Origin: Bettongia penicillata ogilbyi
Lineage: Eukaryota > Chordata > Mammalia > Diprotodontia > Potoroidae
Reading direction: 5' to 3'
Assembly: GCA_023548195.1 (NCBI GenBank)
Contig: JAJHZJ010000008.1
Location: forward strand, 2,070,232-2,134,231
Length of the DNA: 64,000 nucleotides
Shown: positions 11,501-24,604 of the stretch, piece by piece
Layout: the number at the start of each line of letters is the position of its first letter
Position numbering within the stretch: position 1 is the first letter of the stretch
Translations under genes and position numbers: made by a program
The notes under the pieces: model-generated
The model's database searches: none
What the model saw: only the letters and a program-made list of their open reading frames with translations
What the model was told of the DNA's origin: nothing

Positions 11501-12730
11501 GCTTTTGAGGCAATCTCATCTTTTAAGACTTAAAATATATTCACCATTTAAATATTCTCCTGGGAGCCTTGAAAAATATAAGGGTAAACATAGGTATCTC
11601 TCAGATGTCTCTTAAGTGCAGTGAGTATTTTGTAGATTGCAATCAGTATTTTATGAGACTGGTGGACTTTTTTTTCATTTTTTGAAACAAGAAAGTAGTG
11701 AACATTTATTATACAGGCATGCCACACGTAGCCACAAAGAAAGCAGACTGGAATGACAAAAGTCCCATGGCACAAAATCAAGAGGCAGGTAGATGGAATT
11801 TACATTAAATATGGCATATCCTTTTGTCAGGGAGGTGTCCAAAGGTGGTAAGAGCCCTGTATCAGAAGGCAGAGCTAGTAGAGTCCTTTGTAGGGTACAT
11901 TATGTTTCTGAAGGTTTCTGCTTTCCTGATAATGTAACCAAGGGTCATTCCATCTCTACTCTATGGCCTCCATGATCAGCACAGTCTGGTTACTTGGACT
12001 TTGCCTCATCTTTCTCCTCTTGCATTTCAGCCTATTTGTTCACTTTTTCCTCTCCTGGGGCAATGGAAGTCAACATGATGGCACTCGCCATTTTAAAATG
12101 GCCTGAGTTCTATCAGTCACTTTATCTTACTAGATTCTGTTACTCATTGAAAAACAGACCAGGATTATCAATGACCCACAACTTAAGTATGTTGGAGGAA
12201 AAAAAGTTTTCACTTGTAAAAGTATAGGAGTGTTAAAAGAAAACATATGGGCAGAAAAGAAACTGTATAGGTAAACAATCTAAGAATATTCATGTTTCGT
12301 GCTTCAAATAGTTGACCGGATCATTTTTAACCTGTGTTTTCTTTGGTTTCAGTGCAATCAGGGGCTAAAATTAAATAGGAGGAGGTTAGTTAAAATATAA
12401 GTAAGAGATAGGAAACAAGGTCATAAATAGTGATTTAGCTGGAAACCCCTGTCTGAGTTATGAGAAACAGAAGTATGCATGGCATGTTTTAAAAACTTCT
12501 CAAAGTTACCTTAACAATAAATCTTTAAATTGGATTTAAACTTTCATCTTTCTTAGATCTAAACCTTCCTGCTATGTGTGAAAGAAGCTTATTTTCTTTC
12601 TTTAGTGTCAGAAACAAAATAAATTAGAAAGTTATTTTCCTTGCTGCTTGGATGGAAGGAGTGTCATTTTCTTCTGCCTTTATCAATACAATTTGGCCGT
12701 TTTGCTGTCTTCTGCTCTGGATAAAATTCA
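11501..12730. other. Unassigned non-coding stretch
   Basis: Three short open frames (11548-11781 minus, 11793-11975 and 11994-12227 plus) lie here. None shows a recognisable domain, and their alternation without splice logic argues for chance. Confidence 0.4.
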
Positions 12731-12734
12731 ACAA

Positions 12735-13020
12735 TTTAAGTAATGCTTATTAAAAACTTAGTACATGGAAAGAAGGAGAAGCAGCTGGAATAGAGAGCCT
12801 TGGAATAAAGAAGACATAGACTGAAATCCAGATTCTGACATGTATTGATCAAGCAACCCTGCCACTAACCTTCAGTGCCTCAGGCAACTTCCTAAGACTA
12901 GAAATTGAAGAACAGTTGTTGGTCTGTTTAGATGGAAGGAGTTTCTTCAATGTGGGAGTTCCTTATAGGCCATATGTGTATGTGTATAAGACTGGACTAG
13001 TGATTTCATTGGTATAACAT
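12735..13020 (+). mobile_element. CORE-SINE of a second type, with an L2 scrap before it
   Basis: A short L2-like scrap (taatgcttattaaaaactta) at about 12740 precedes a sense SINE from about 12785 to 13020. The head and CORE are degenerate (gaaatccagattctgacatg). The tail carries gaaggagtttcttcaatgtg and ggagttccttataggcc. The same tail type occurs at 28.1, 33.7 and 63.1 kb and differs from the Bov-B-like Mar-1 tail. Confidence 0.6.
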
Positions 13021-16000
13021 TATTCCAGTGAAGTCAGAGATCTGGTCCCAAAAAAAATTTTTTTTAAGTCTTTATGAAAATCACTAGCAATACCCAGATA
13101 CTTATGCCACATTCCTGCTCCAATGGAGCTTATAAATTTTTGTTTCCTTTTTTTATTTTTAAATTTCATCTACATTTTCAGGCAATTTCATCAGCCATGA
13201 ATGTAAGCCTTGCCCATCTTGCCATGCCTAAAAGAAATAAAACAGCGAATTCAGTGAAAAAAATCATGCGGAGGGTATGAAAAGACATTAAATAGCTTCT
13301 TTCTAGATTGTGGTTCACAGATAATGGCATGTGTTTGCTAAAGACAGATCATGGACTCCCTTAGCCAGCTGATTTGGGGAGGGGACAAAGAGTAGTTCAC
13401 TGGAAAAGTTTGAGGGGGAAATGCCAGTTTTTCTGGACTGATTAGAATTTTTGCTGACCAGTATGATTTCTGAAAACTATCTCCAAGGCTGCACCACTTT
13501 ACAAACTGTACCTAGCCTAGGGAAGTAGAGCCTAAATGAGTGCAGAATTTGCATGTCAAAAACTAACTCTTCTGGATGATACTGGATAACCCAAAGGGGA
13601 AGAGCTCTGAAGATATGTCACCAAAAAAAGGAAGCATTTGTATGTGCATCTCTATTTCCTGGTTTTAGGAGATTGTCCATTTCTTACATTTTTAGTGGAG
13701 GTTAACTTAGCAAGGAAAGAAAAATAAGAAACTATTCTTCTAATTTACTACATCAACTTAACTATGTTTCAGATGATAAGCAATATTTCAGAGGCTACTC
13801 TGAAGCACTGAAACTTAGTCATTTAGAGTTGCATTTTGAATTTGAACCACAATCCCAGGTGTAATAATTCATGCATTTTTCTTCTCAAAAGAGAAGACAA
13901 AAAAAAATATTGTGTTATTGTCCTAAGATAACTTCTAGCAGCGTTTATATTACTTATACATCCTAAATTCTGATCTTGTCTGACTCTATTAACCTCTCCT
14001 GTAAGGGTTACAAATCTTCAGAGGATCTTCTAACATCTTAGTAATTTATTTTCTGTCAAACATATAAAACAGATCTTGGTAAAACATTCCATTAAGGAGA
14101 GAGAAGAGTTGAAGGAAATTTTTCCATCATGGTATGAAGTACATTTTCTGAATTTCCTGATGAAAGACATATGTAAAAGTCATTGTTTTCAGTACCCACT
14201 GTGATGATTGCCTATGATCAGAATGATTGTTGATTAATCTCTGAAATACAGGGCTTTTCTGCCTTCTTTTGGAATGTACTAATGCACCTTTGTTCTATGA
14301 ACTCACTGATCCTGTCACTGAAACCTTCCCAGTTATCTTTTTAAAATATCAGGATTGTTATAGTGGTTTATTAGAAAATTTTTTTTCTGAGATTTTCCCA
14401 ACATCATGTAGTTTTGGAGCAAATGCCACATTTGATTTCTATTCGTGGTACTAATTTTTGCAAATGAGTGGCAGAAGTAAGACTGGTACCAGTAGCGGTT
14501 CTGTAGCCTTTGGCACAGTAGCAAACAAAAGTATGTGTTTGAAGACTACATGGTTGAATGGATTGCCCCACCTCAAGTTAATGGAATCTTTGTGGCATTA
14601 ACCACTCCTCCATGCAGAGGCCATCAATCAAGATTCAGGAATGAGTTAGAAGTATTTGATTCAAGTTTTTTGTGTTATGGAGTGGTAAAAAAGAAAAGAA
14701 CTACTCACTCTAGTCACCTGAAACCATTTTGGTTTATTAGAGGTTAATGTCAGTATATAAGACTTAGTTGCTTAAGGTGGCATTTTCTCCTTGAGTATGG
14801 GTGTTCTGGCTCTAGCCATAGACAAGTTGAGGTCCATTTCATGAGTGAGGCTATGGGAAAGGGGCTCTTTTCCACCAAGCCAGTCCAAAAATGGGAACCC
14901 ACCTTTGTGGAGAGACCACGGATTTCCTCTAGAAGGTACTTTACTGGTACTAAGCCTGCAGCCACTGTCTGCTGGCATTAGATACTAAAGAGGAAAACGT
15001 CCAAAGTCTTTCTGAGAATACCTGCAGAGCTTTGTTTTACCTTGAGCAGTGCAACTTTTAAGAAAGAGTTTGTCTGTATTATCCACGAGAGCCTATGAAA
15101 ATTGGGAAGATCCAGTAGCGGGATCAAAAGGTCATTTGTAGACAACATAACTGACATGCCCCATGCGTCCTATGTCCTTTCTCCTTAATTCTGCTTTGCG
15201 GAATCCCTCTCGTCCTTTAAAAGATAGACAAAGCATCATCTTCTCTATAGTAGGTATTTAACTGTATTTACTAATTGATCTATTCTAAGGCAAAAACTTG
15301 CTGTTTCCTATCATATAGACTTGACTTGGCTCAAAATATCCACAAATTTAAAATCCTTTAATAAAATTTAAGGTTATTAACTGGGTACTGGGTAAAACCT
15401 GAACTTCCTAAAATCTCAGTATCTGATATCACAATGATCAAAAGCATTGATCAAGAGCCCTAAATGCTTGCAGCTCATTGATATTAAAAATAGAAATGCT
15501 ACCCCTCCCCCATTCGCCATTTCTACCATCTGTTTCCAAAGAATTACTTGCCAAACAAAAGGGCAAAAGTGGTTACATGTTTCCAAAATATTTGCTTTTC
15601 ACTTATGCATATTTTTTTATTTCTCAATTTCTTTGTTACCAATACATCTGTTCTTAATTTCTCGTTTATTCTCAAAATTTTTCTGTGTCAATGTTTAGAT
15701 ACTTTTAAGGTATTTAGGTTCCGTATGTGTTGAGTAAGTTAGACTAAGTCCCTAAGATTCTGCAGATCAGTAAAATATCAGCTGAACCACTCTAGGTTTC
15801 TTTTTCCATTTGGGACAATATCCAACTTTTCACTTCTACTCCCTAAGCTTTTGTGTTCTCATTCTTTTACACTTGGGCTGTCTAAGATGCTGATGGCTGA
15901 GACCCATTTGTGGTCTTCTTAGGAACTATTTTTGAAAATCCATCTGGGATCCCATTATGAAGGGAAACACTTAAACGAAGCAAGGAGTTTTTGTTTGCTT

Positions 16001-17370
16001 TGGGGTGGGGGTGCTAGACTATCTTTTTTTTTTTTTGAGATAGACATTTTTGGAAATTGAAAGTTCTTGGCCCTTCTTACCGAAACTTAGTTCATCATGA
16101 CAGTAATTCAAACTGTGGTTTGGGTCATTTGTGTTTTCTGTTAATTCACTTAAAAATGTTCTCCTTTCATATAGACTTTTCATGAACTATTGGTCTAAAC
16201 TTTAAAGCATAACACATGTGCTCACCTTTATCTCTGACTACAGAAGGAAACGTAGATAAATATCACTTTGTGCTACAAATAAAACTGGAGCGGGACAAAG
16301 GTCAATGCTAAGTCACAGGGTACATAAAACAGACTGGATTTTAAATAATGACATCTACACAAAGATGCGATACTGCTGAATTTTCATATTGAAAGGTTTT
16401 GGCTGAAGCAACTCAGATTCATACACAGTATGGCCCCAGCAATCTTGCCAAAAAAAAGTTGAGTCTTAAATGCTGGGGAACTGATCCAAAAATAGGCCTC
16501 AAACATGTTGCATTCATTACACGCAGCTGTGTACATGAAAAGCGACTTTTTATCCTACCTACCTAAGCCTCATCCAATGCTGTCATTTTTTTTTTTGCCA
16601 GCTTTCTGGCCTTCCTATTCCTCTCCCCAAAAAACTGATTGGCAGATGTCTATTCAAAACATTTTATAATATGATAGTTGATCCTGGGCTACGGCATTTT
16701 CTACAGACCTCTCTGGAGGGCTTTTTTTTGGTTAATACTTTTTCATGAAGCCAGCTTTTATGAGTACTTTTTAATTTGTCAAATGTCAGATGGAAATCAA
16801 ACTGAATTTGAAAGAGATAATAATATAATTTGTTGGATTCTATATCAGCGTACACCTCAAAAGGTAAGATGTAAAGTAAGGCTAAATAGATTTCTTCAAG
16901 ACACAGAATTGAAGGATAAAAAAAAGACCATGCTTGTATTCACCTACAAAAGAATTCCTTTGTGCTCAAAAGTCATTCCTGAACAAAAAGTTTTCTTTAG
17001 GGTGGATATATTTTCCTCTTACTGGGAACTAATTATTGTTACAGGAACCATGATGACAGCAGTACTGCCCTGTTCTGTGATAATAACAGAGATATCCCTA
17101 ACTTGATTTTATCACTATGCAAATGTTTGTGACAAATCAGGAGCAGAGTACCAGCAGGGTGGAGAGAATTTCCAAACGTTAGAAAATCAAGATTGTCTAA
17201 TGCAAACATTATCCTTCATCTATTTGTGGACAGTAGATCCCAAAGCAGCTACTTTAAAACATCCTTTATTCCTCCAATACTTTACTGAATTCTCTTTGGA
17301 AAATTTATCACTGTCTGCTCTTTGTGCATTCCAATTTCAAGTTTCATGGGAAAAGAGTAATCTCAGTGTC
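13021..17370. other. Long stretch without recognised repeats or genes
   Basis: About 4.3 kb in which I see no named repeat. Open frames at 13074-13280, 14269-14454, 14535-14747, 14750-14978 (minus), 15447-15733 and 16678-17106 have no recognisable domains. The last (142 codons) starts at a TTG and has low-complexity hydrophobic content. A polypyrimidine-cag site near 16602 and a donor-like aaaag|gtaaga at 16862/16863 could bound a non-coding exon. This is weak. Confidence 0.4.
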
Positions 17371-17374
17371 ATCC

Positions 17375-17560
17375 AAACTCATAGAATGCAGGAATTTTCA
17401 GGCTAAAAAGGACCTCAGAAATCATCTAGTTCTTCCCCTTCTGTTTTACAGGTAAGGAAACTGAGGCCCAAGGAAGCAAAGTGATTTTCTGAAAGGTCAG
17501 GAAAGCCAGATCTAGTTTTCAAATCTTCTGATTTTTTCCCCTGCAGCAAACAATATGTTA
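17375..17560 (-). mobile_element. MIR-type (Ther) CORE-SINE
   Basis: Antisense pattern: ctaaaaaggacctcagaaat, catctagttcttccc, ggtaaggaaactgaggccca. The same arrangement recurs at 17.8, 22.6, 54.2, 56.2 and 56.7 kb. Confidence 0.75.
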
Positions 17561-17764
17561 ACTTGTCTTTTATCACCATAGGAAAGGATTAATCATTTAT
17601 TTAAATTTATAATGTGTCTTCGAGATGATAATGATTTTAAAATTAACATCTTGCTTTTAACTTTTACTAACCAACTATGTCATTTGTTTTTATGTGGGTT
17701 TTGTGATATGCATGTATACCTTCTTTAGCATCCATTATAAAACTGTTCTTGACAAGAGCTGAAA
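17561..17764. other. Unassigned spacer
   Basis: Short AT-rich spacer between two antisense MIR-type elements. Nothing recognised. Confidence 0.4.
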
Positions 17765-17960
17765 TCATGGAACTCAGGGCTCAAAAAGACTTTAAAGTTG
17801 ATTTAGTCTAACCTCCTCATTTTATACTTAAGGAAATTGAATCCCAGAGAGGACAAGGGACTTGATCAAAGTGAAACAGGTAATAACTAGAAGAGTCAGG
17901 ATTTGAATCCAGGTCTTCTGATTCTAAATCCTGTAATTGATCAACTTGCCATCTCATTGT
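17765..17960 (-). mobile_element. MIR-type (Ther) CORE-SINE
   Basis: Antisense copy with gtctaacctcctcattttat, cttaaggaaattgaatccca and gatttgaatccaggtcttct. Diverged but nearly full length. Confidence 0.78.
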
Positions 17961-18314
17961 TTCTATTTAAACATCATACATTTTTTTGCATCATATATTT
18001 AGAATTTTTATTCCATTGCTACAAGGTCACGTCGTTAGTCATTTATTGGAATGAAGTAGAAATTGTGATCTCCCCTTATTTTTGACTATTTCTAAACATC
18101 TGTGATTTATCATGGGAGCTCTCTACATTGGTGTATATTGTAACAGCCTCCACGTCTTAGTTGATGGTCTTGATCAATAGTTATTCCACTCCAGTACCCT
18201 ACCCAAAAGCATCCAGTTGTCCGTCTTCGGGTGGTGAGCCTCTCTCACCTTAGCTTTGTTGGTTCTCAAATAGACACTCACCTGTTTCTTATTCAGAGCT
18301 ATTCTAACTACCTT
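17961..18314. other. Unassigned non-coding stretch
   Basis: Single-copy-looking sequence with no recognised feature. Confidence 0.4.
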
Positions 18315-18498
18315 TCGTAATGGATAGAGGGCCAGACTTGGAATCAGGAAGACTTGAATTCAAGTCCTGCCTTAGAACCACATTAACTATATAACCTTGT
18401 CAAGGCACTTAGCTTCTCTTAACCTCAGTTTTTCTCACCTGTAAAATAGAATAATAATATTAGCACATACCTTGTAGTGTTATATGGTTCAAATGACA
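18315..18498 (+). mobile_element. MIR-type CORE-SINE
   Basis: Sense copy: head ggatagagggccagacttgg, aatcaggaagacttgaattc, then cctcagtttttctcacctgt, gtaaaatagaataataat and the L2-like tail. The head resembles that of Mar-1 while the tail is MIR-like. Confidence 0.82.
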
Positions 18499-18499
18499 T

Positions 18500-18605
18500 A
18501 CTATAAGTAAAAAGCTTAACTGTAATTATATATTGTAGTTCAAATAATTATATTACATATATAATTATAATTATATATTGTATATAATTATATATTGTAG
18601 CTCAA
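18500..18605. repeat. AT-rich tandem and palindromic repeat
   Basis: A unit of about 19 bases (taattatatattgtag) occurs at about 18526 and again at about 18585. The AT palindromes between them could form cruciforms. It lies at the 3' end of the preceding SINE. Confidence 0.75.
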
Positions 18606-18639
18606 AGCTCAAAATTAATTTGAGTAGAGAAAAACAGTA

Positions 18640-19790
18640 ACAGAGAGGATGTCTGGCAAGACTGCAGGAGAAAGTGGTACCTGAGCTGAGTCTTTTGAGA
18701 AGGATACTAAGAGGAGCAGGTGAAAAGGAAGTTCAGCCCAGGCACAGAAAATGGAACACATTGTTCAGGGTCTGGTTCTTTGTAGAGTGCATGAAGATGA
18801 GTTATAAGGTAAAAATTAAAAGGGAGGTTGGATTCGGAATGATAAGGGTTTTAAATGCCAGGCTGAGGAGTTTGAATTCTATCAACGTCAATGAGAATCA
18901 TTGAAAGTTTTTGAACAGAGGATGTAATATGAGTAGAAAGATTATTTTGCTAGCTGTCACTCTGTAAAGAGGATAGAGTGGATAGGGGAGAAGCTTAAAA
19001 ACAAGGTCATCATTGAAAAAATTATTAAAATAGGTCAAATAAGAATTGATGAGGGCCTAAACTATAGCTATGGTTTGCATGAGTAGAAAGAAAGGAATAA
19101 GTGAGAGAAATGCTGTGGAAATGTTATTTAAGATTTAGCATCAAATTAGATATGAGGAGGAAGTCAAGGATGATTAAGATTGAGCATGGCAAGAAAGATG
19201 GTGCTACCTTCAATAAAAATGGCATTTGGAGGAGCAGCAGAATTAGGGACAGACTTGATAGATTACCTTTCTAAAATGTTCAACTTAAGGTATGATGGAA
19301 CATTCAAGTGACCATATCCAGCAAGGAACTAGAATTGTGGGACTAAACTTGAGGAGAGAAATTCTGCCTGGATATATAGATTTGGGAGTGTCTACATCTA
19401 TGTGACAAATTAATTTATGGCATCCCATGACATCAAGGGAGAGTGTGCATGTTGAGAGAAAAGAGAAGAGGGTTCAGGGCAGAGCTTGGAAGAATAACCT
19501 CAATTAGTGGTCAGGAGCTGGATGCAAAGAAAGGGTAATCAGAAAAGTGATAGGAAAACCAAGAGAGAGAATATCATGGAAGTCAAGGAAGGGAAGAAAG
19601 TTCAGATTGTCTTGTCCAAAGATTGAAATTGTAAGGAGGATGGAGACTGAGAAGTGGACATCAGATTTAACAATGAAGAAATCATTGGTTACCTATGAGT
19701 TTTCACAGGGTCCTAGAGTCAGAAGCCAAATCACAATGGGTTCATCAGTGAATGGGTGGTGAAGATCAAGTCTTCTTAAATGTTTTCACT
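18640..19790 (-). mobile_element. L2 LINE fragment, 3' region into RT
   Basis: Antisense L2. Landmarks: gatgtctggcaagactgcag, ggttttaaatgccaggctga (18850), tagatttgggagtgtctaca (19380), and the antisense of the RT segment (gtggacatcagatttaacaa at 19660, where intact elements carry a motif near LLDLSAAFDTVDH). Frames are broken throughout. Confidence 0.82.
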
Positions 19791-20070
19791 CATGACCCCA
19801 TATGGGTCTTTTTTAAAAAGCACTGGATAGACAACTCTTTGTAGAAGTTTGACAGTAAGAGCAGAAAAAATTATAGTACGAGGACATAGGAAGGTTAAGT
19901 GAAGGTTTGGGTTTTTTTTTTAACCAGAGTTAATATGGTTTTCAAGGGAGAAACCAGGGTATCTACATGCCTCAGTGAGGAAGACAAGTAGGAGTTTAGT
20001 TTAAAAAAAAAAAAAAAACAATGTTAAGGAACAATGTTAATCCAGTTATTTTAAAAACAATTAATTATCT
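19791..20070. other. Spacer with an A-run
   Basis: Includes a 16-A run at about 20003-20018 and a short direct duplication of acaatgttaa around it. Nothing coding. Confidence 0.5.
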
Positions 20071-20074
20071 AAGT

Positions 20075-20318
20075 TAAGGCAGTTACATAGTACAGTAGAT
20101 AGAGTGCAGGACCTAGAGTCAGAAAGTCCCATCTTCTTGCATTCAAGCAGAGCCTCAGACACTTCCTAGTGTGATCCTGGACAATTCAAATAATCTTGTT
20201 TGTCTGTTTCTTTATCTGTAAAAATGAGCTGGAAAAGAAAATGGCAAACTGCTCCAAGCATCTCTGCTAAGAAAACCCCAAAGAATCAGATATAACTGAG
20301 AACAACCCAACAGTAACA
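20075..20318 (+). mobile_element. Mar-1-type CORE-SINE, near full length
   Basis: Head ggcagttacatagtacagta then gatagagtgcaggacctaga. CORE with agcctcagacacttcctagt. Tail agaatcagatataactgaga. A diverged but complete copy. Confidence 0.9.
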
Positions 20319-21142
20319 AATTTTTTTATAGCTTGAGCTATAAAATATGTGATTTATTATATTATATTATTATATTACCCAATGTTTTCATCATTCAAAT
20401 TTTTCAAAAATGGACCTCCACATTTCAGTGCTATATTCACTTTTGTTAGATACTTTTCCTAGGTATACACTTATCACCATAGAAAAGTTTTGTATACTAT
20501 TTTATATAGATTTTATGGAAAAGACATGCTGAGGGGTAATTCTATTTCCATGAGTGGGTGAAAGTCTTTACTTCTTTAAAACTTATAGATACTGTAGAAT
20601 ATAATGATGTGTTGTGATGTAACATAACAATACACTGATTCTTCTATTTTACCTCCATATACCAAGAGAAATGCAGAATAGAGAAAGTATTCATCTTACC
20701 AGTTTGGGCAGGGGATCCAAAGTCAATTTATAAGGGTTTTGCTACCTGCATCCATGTTGTGCTAACTTCCAATCCATGGGCTGGAGAATCCAGTTAAATG
20801 TTTTCCTTTCAGAAATGTAATAGAAGTAGAATAAGTGTTTAAGTATACTTTTCATTTTGTTCAGTTTTTCTTGAGATATACTGACAAAAATGCATCTTGG
20901 AAATGACATCAGGTGATGCTTTCATTGTCCCAAACAAGTAAGACAGCAAAGGGAGTTGAGTAGGATATTTAGAAGTACAGTCAACTGAAAGTAATAACTT
21001 TCTGTCTATGCTGCAGGAGGTGTTATCACCAAGGCAATTTTCACAGCACCAACAGTGACTATGAATATGCTAGTGTAGTTCTGAATCTGATAGTATAACA
21101 GACTCTCCATATAGAAGACAGAAGAAAAACATTTGTTCAGAC
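20319..21142. other. Unassigned non-coding stretch
   Basis: AT-rich; a TTATA-rich patch at 20345-20380. No repeat family or exon recognised. Confidence 0.4.
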
Positions 21143-21180
21143 ACCAGAAAGCCAAATCCCAATACCAGAAAGCCAAATCC
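21143..21180 (+). repeat. Two tandem 17-bp units, period 21
   Basis: The 17-base unit accagaaagccaaatcc occurs at 21143-21159 and again, identical, at 21164-21180. This looks like a recent local slippage duplication. Confidence 0.9.
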
Positions 21181-21204
21181 ATGGTAACCATCCATACTCA
21201 TACA

Positions 21205-21241
21205 CATTAATACATGCATACACACACATATACAGATATAT

Positions 21242-21285
<44 letters not shown>
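21205..21285. repeat. CA then (TA)n microsatellite
   Basis: Starts with tacatgcatacacacacata and passes into about 20 TA units at roughly 21244-21284. Minus-strand frames rich in Tyr-Ile repeats are encoded by it and are not genes. Confidence 0.92.
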
Positions 21286-21286
<1 letters not shown>

Positions 21287-21309
21287 CAGTACTTTTTGTG
21301 GTATCAAAG

Positions 21310-21805
21310 CTAAGCAAACTAAAGAAATCCCCATGAGTTGAGAAATGACTGAATAAAATATGGTATATTCCTATAATGTAAGGGGTGGTTATATAAGAGA
21401 TAATCAAAGAGAGAGAGATTCAGAGAAACATCATAAAACTTAATGAGTTGATGCAGAATAAAGTGAGAAGGTCCAAGAGAACCATTTTTAAATTGAACAC
21501 AATATAGTAAAGGAAAAAGTGTTGAATTGAATGGGGAACCAATACACAGACTAATGACTACTCTGGATGATTGATGAGGGAGCATGCTGCTCATTTCCTG
21601 ATGAAGATAAACTATAGATACAGAATATCGAGATGCATATTTTCATATATGACCAGTGCAGCACAAATTTGTTTTGCCTGACTACACTTATTTGTTGCAA
21701 TGGATGGTTTTTATTTCAGAAGGAAGGGAGAGTTGCAAGATAGTGATTGTAATTTAAACAAAAAAGAAAATAAAGAAAAAAGAATCAATAAACCATTTTA
21801 AAAAC
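21310..21805 (+). mobile_element. L1 LINE 3' UTR, sense
   Basis: Sense copy of an L1-type 3' end as seen in marsupials: gagttgagaaatgactgaat, gagttgatgcagaataaagt, gagaaggtccaagagaacca, then an A-rich tail (aaagaaaataaagaaaaaag). The minus-strand frame at 21319-21594 is a shadow. Confidence 0.68.
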
Positions 21806-22595
21806 ATGCCAAAGAAAGCAGAAGGAATTTCAAAAAAAGGACACAGCAAATAGCAGATTTGGCACTACCATTTAAAAATATACATATACTTATAGAATCA
21901 TGTATATATGTACTTATATTTGCATATATGTAAATATATATACATATGTTTCAAAAGCTATCTGTAATAGATTTCCATTCATAATGTCATATATATACAT
22001 AATACTTGTTTTCTAGCTTCTTTGCATCTGGAAATGTATATGTTTATTGATAATTTTTAGTACATACAAAAATATTAAATGGAATGTAGGAAGATCTAGT
22101 AATTTAAAGATCTCCTACTTGAAGGACAATAGAAGCTGAACCTACAGCCTAAGCACAGAGCTTCAGGAATAATCAATAGGGCACTGAGTCCTGGAAATAT
22201 GTGAAACATTTTCCATGGGAATTACTGGGACAAAAGTTGGTCTTTTTGCTGGTTTGGTGTATATGTATTTTTTTAAAAAATCTTTTTATACACATCCCTT
22301 GAAAAATGGCGAGGAAAAATGAAATATTTCTAAGAATTTTCCATGCCAATTTCCTCTTAGCTAGAATTCTGTATTAGATTTGCTGTGGCTAAAATTAACA
22401 AAGAGAATTCTAGTTTTTCTGGAAGTTGATAAAAAAAAGGCTTCATTCACTAGTATGGCTTGAGCATCTTTTCTCTAGTCCTTATCAGTTCCTAATGATT
22501 TATGGTTGGTTGTGGGAGAGGTTGTAGGAGAAAAAAGTCTCCTTTTTTATTCATATGATTTCTTGTATCTTCTTTTATTTAAGTGGCAGCTGATT
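21806..22595. other. Unassigned AT-rich stretch
   Basis: Contains a TA/CA-rich patch at 21880-21950. Otherwise nothing recognised. Confidence 0.4.
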
Positions 22596-22597
22596 TG

Positions 22598-22765
22598 GGA
22601 TCATGATTTTAGAACTGAAAAGGATGTCAGAGATCATCTGTTCCAACTTTATTATTTTACAGATGGGGAAACAGTCACAGAAATTTTAAGTGACCTGCTA
22701 AAGGTCATAGTGACAAGACTGGGATTTGAACAAAGGATCTCGTACTTTTGGTTCTCTCTATTTGC
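22598..22765 (-). mobile_element. MIR-type (Ther) CORE-SINE
   Basis: Antisense pattern: aaaaggatgtcagagatcat, ttttacagatggggaaacag, gggatttgaacaaaggatct. The 115-codon plus-strand frame at 22506-22853 runs across it and is not a gene. Confidence 0.78.
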
Positions 22766-23514
22766 CTTGTATCATGTTGGCATTTCTTCATTTGTAATAA
22801 GTACTTTTATTCTGAGAAAATCAGTTTTCTCTACTATTGCAGAGAAACCTTGAGCTAAAACAGGGAGCCCCAACAAGTGGACCCATGTGTCAAAAGTACA
22901 TGTTAAGACTGGGGTAGTCAGAAGCTGTTTTCTTTTTGGAAATTAGACATTCCGTCTCCAGCATGGGGGCATGTTGGCATCAGCTATGCCGGCAAGTGCT
23001 TGCTTTCCTGCCTTCCCAGTCAGAAAAAAATCTCAGAAGGCACAGCTGCCAATAGAAAGGAATGTGAGAAAATAGGAAATTGATATGAAAAAAGAATAAG
23101 GAAAAAGGCCCAAGAATGAACTTAAGAACTTTCAAATATTCCTTTTTTAGTCATCTCCGCAGTGAAAGGTACTTTTTGGTTACACTCTCATGAGAACAAC
23201 AAAAACAAAGAATTCACAGCTGGGGCAGATGTAAGAAAGACCTAAAGTTGGTTTATTTCTTTCATAATTAGATGAAAATTGGAAATGAAATCATCTTATC
23301 CCCTTAGGAAATTCCACTTGTTCCTTTAGAAATGAATTTACAAAAAATGGAATAATGTCAATATTCTGAGTGTAGGCACAGGGTTATTTTTTTCTCCTTG
23401 ATTTGAAAAAGCTTGATGTTTCCCTGCCACTTGAAATGACATTAATTAAGTTTTCTGTGGGGCAGATGATGTAGCAGTTTCATGAGGATCATAAGGATTC
23501 CTTTTTAAAACTTA
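22766..23514. other. Unassigned non-coding stretch
   Basis: Slightly more GC-rich around 22930-23010. No exon or repeat recognised. Confidence 0.4.
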
Positions 23515-24548
23515 ATTTTTTGTTCATTTTTATTTTTTAATTCAATTTTATTTGCTTTCAGTTTTATATTCTCTCCTTCTCACATGCCCATCGCTTCCCC
23601 ACCTTGAGAATGCAAGAAAGACAAGACTTGTTACAAACATGTATGGTCAAGCAAAACAAAATCCAGACTGGAATTATAGCAAAAAAAAAGCCTCATTCTT
23701 CAAGAATCTACAAGATACAAGAAATCATATAAGTAAAAAAGGCAAATTATCTTCTGGCAAGGAGACTTTCCTCTTCCCCAATCAACCATAACCAATTGTG
23801 TCCATCTCCTCTCTCTCTGGAAATGAGTGCCATGCTTTGTCATGAATCTCCTGGAACCATAATTTGTCACTGCATTGATCAGAGTTATTAAGTCTTTCAG
23901 AGTCCTTTTTCTTTATAATATTATTGTTCATTTATAAATTGATCTCCTGGTTTTGTTTCATAGCTTGTATCCATTAATACAAGTCTTTCAATTTTCTCTG
24001 AAACCACCCCCTTCCTCATTTTTTATGGCACAATAATATTCTGTCACATTTACATAGCAAAACTTACTGAGCCCCAATTGATGGATACTCACTTATATTT
24101 CAGTTCTTTACTACCACAAAAAGAGTTGCTAGAAATATTTTTGTATATATGAGACCTTTTCTTCTTTCTTTGATCTCTTTGGTATATAGACCTAGTAGTG
24201 GTACTGGGGAGTCAAAGGGTATGCACAGTTCAATAACTTTTTGAACCTAGTACCAAATTGTTTTCCAGAAAGACTAGACAAGTTTATGTCAACCAAACAT
24301 ATGTTAATGTCTCTGTTTCCTCACTACCCCTATTTGCCAAGTTCTTTTTTTTTATTTTTTTGGTCAACTTTGTCAAACTTGAGGGTATGAAGTGGTAATG
24401 CCTCAGAATTATTTTAATTTGCATGACTCTAATTTTTAGAGATATCTCTAATCATTATCAGAGATTTTCAGTGATATCTAATTATTAGAGATTTTATATA
24501 TATATATATATAAAATGGTTATTTATATATATATATGATGGTTAATGG

Positions 24549-24604
<56 letters not shown>

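Noticed and set aside
16678..17106. 142-codon plus-strand open frame
   Set aside because: It opens at TTG, has no recognisable domain and has AT-rich, low-complexity hydrophobic content. A frame of this length is possible by chance in 64 kb.
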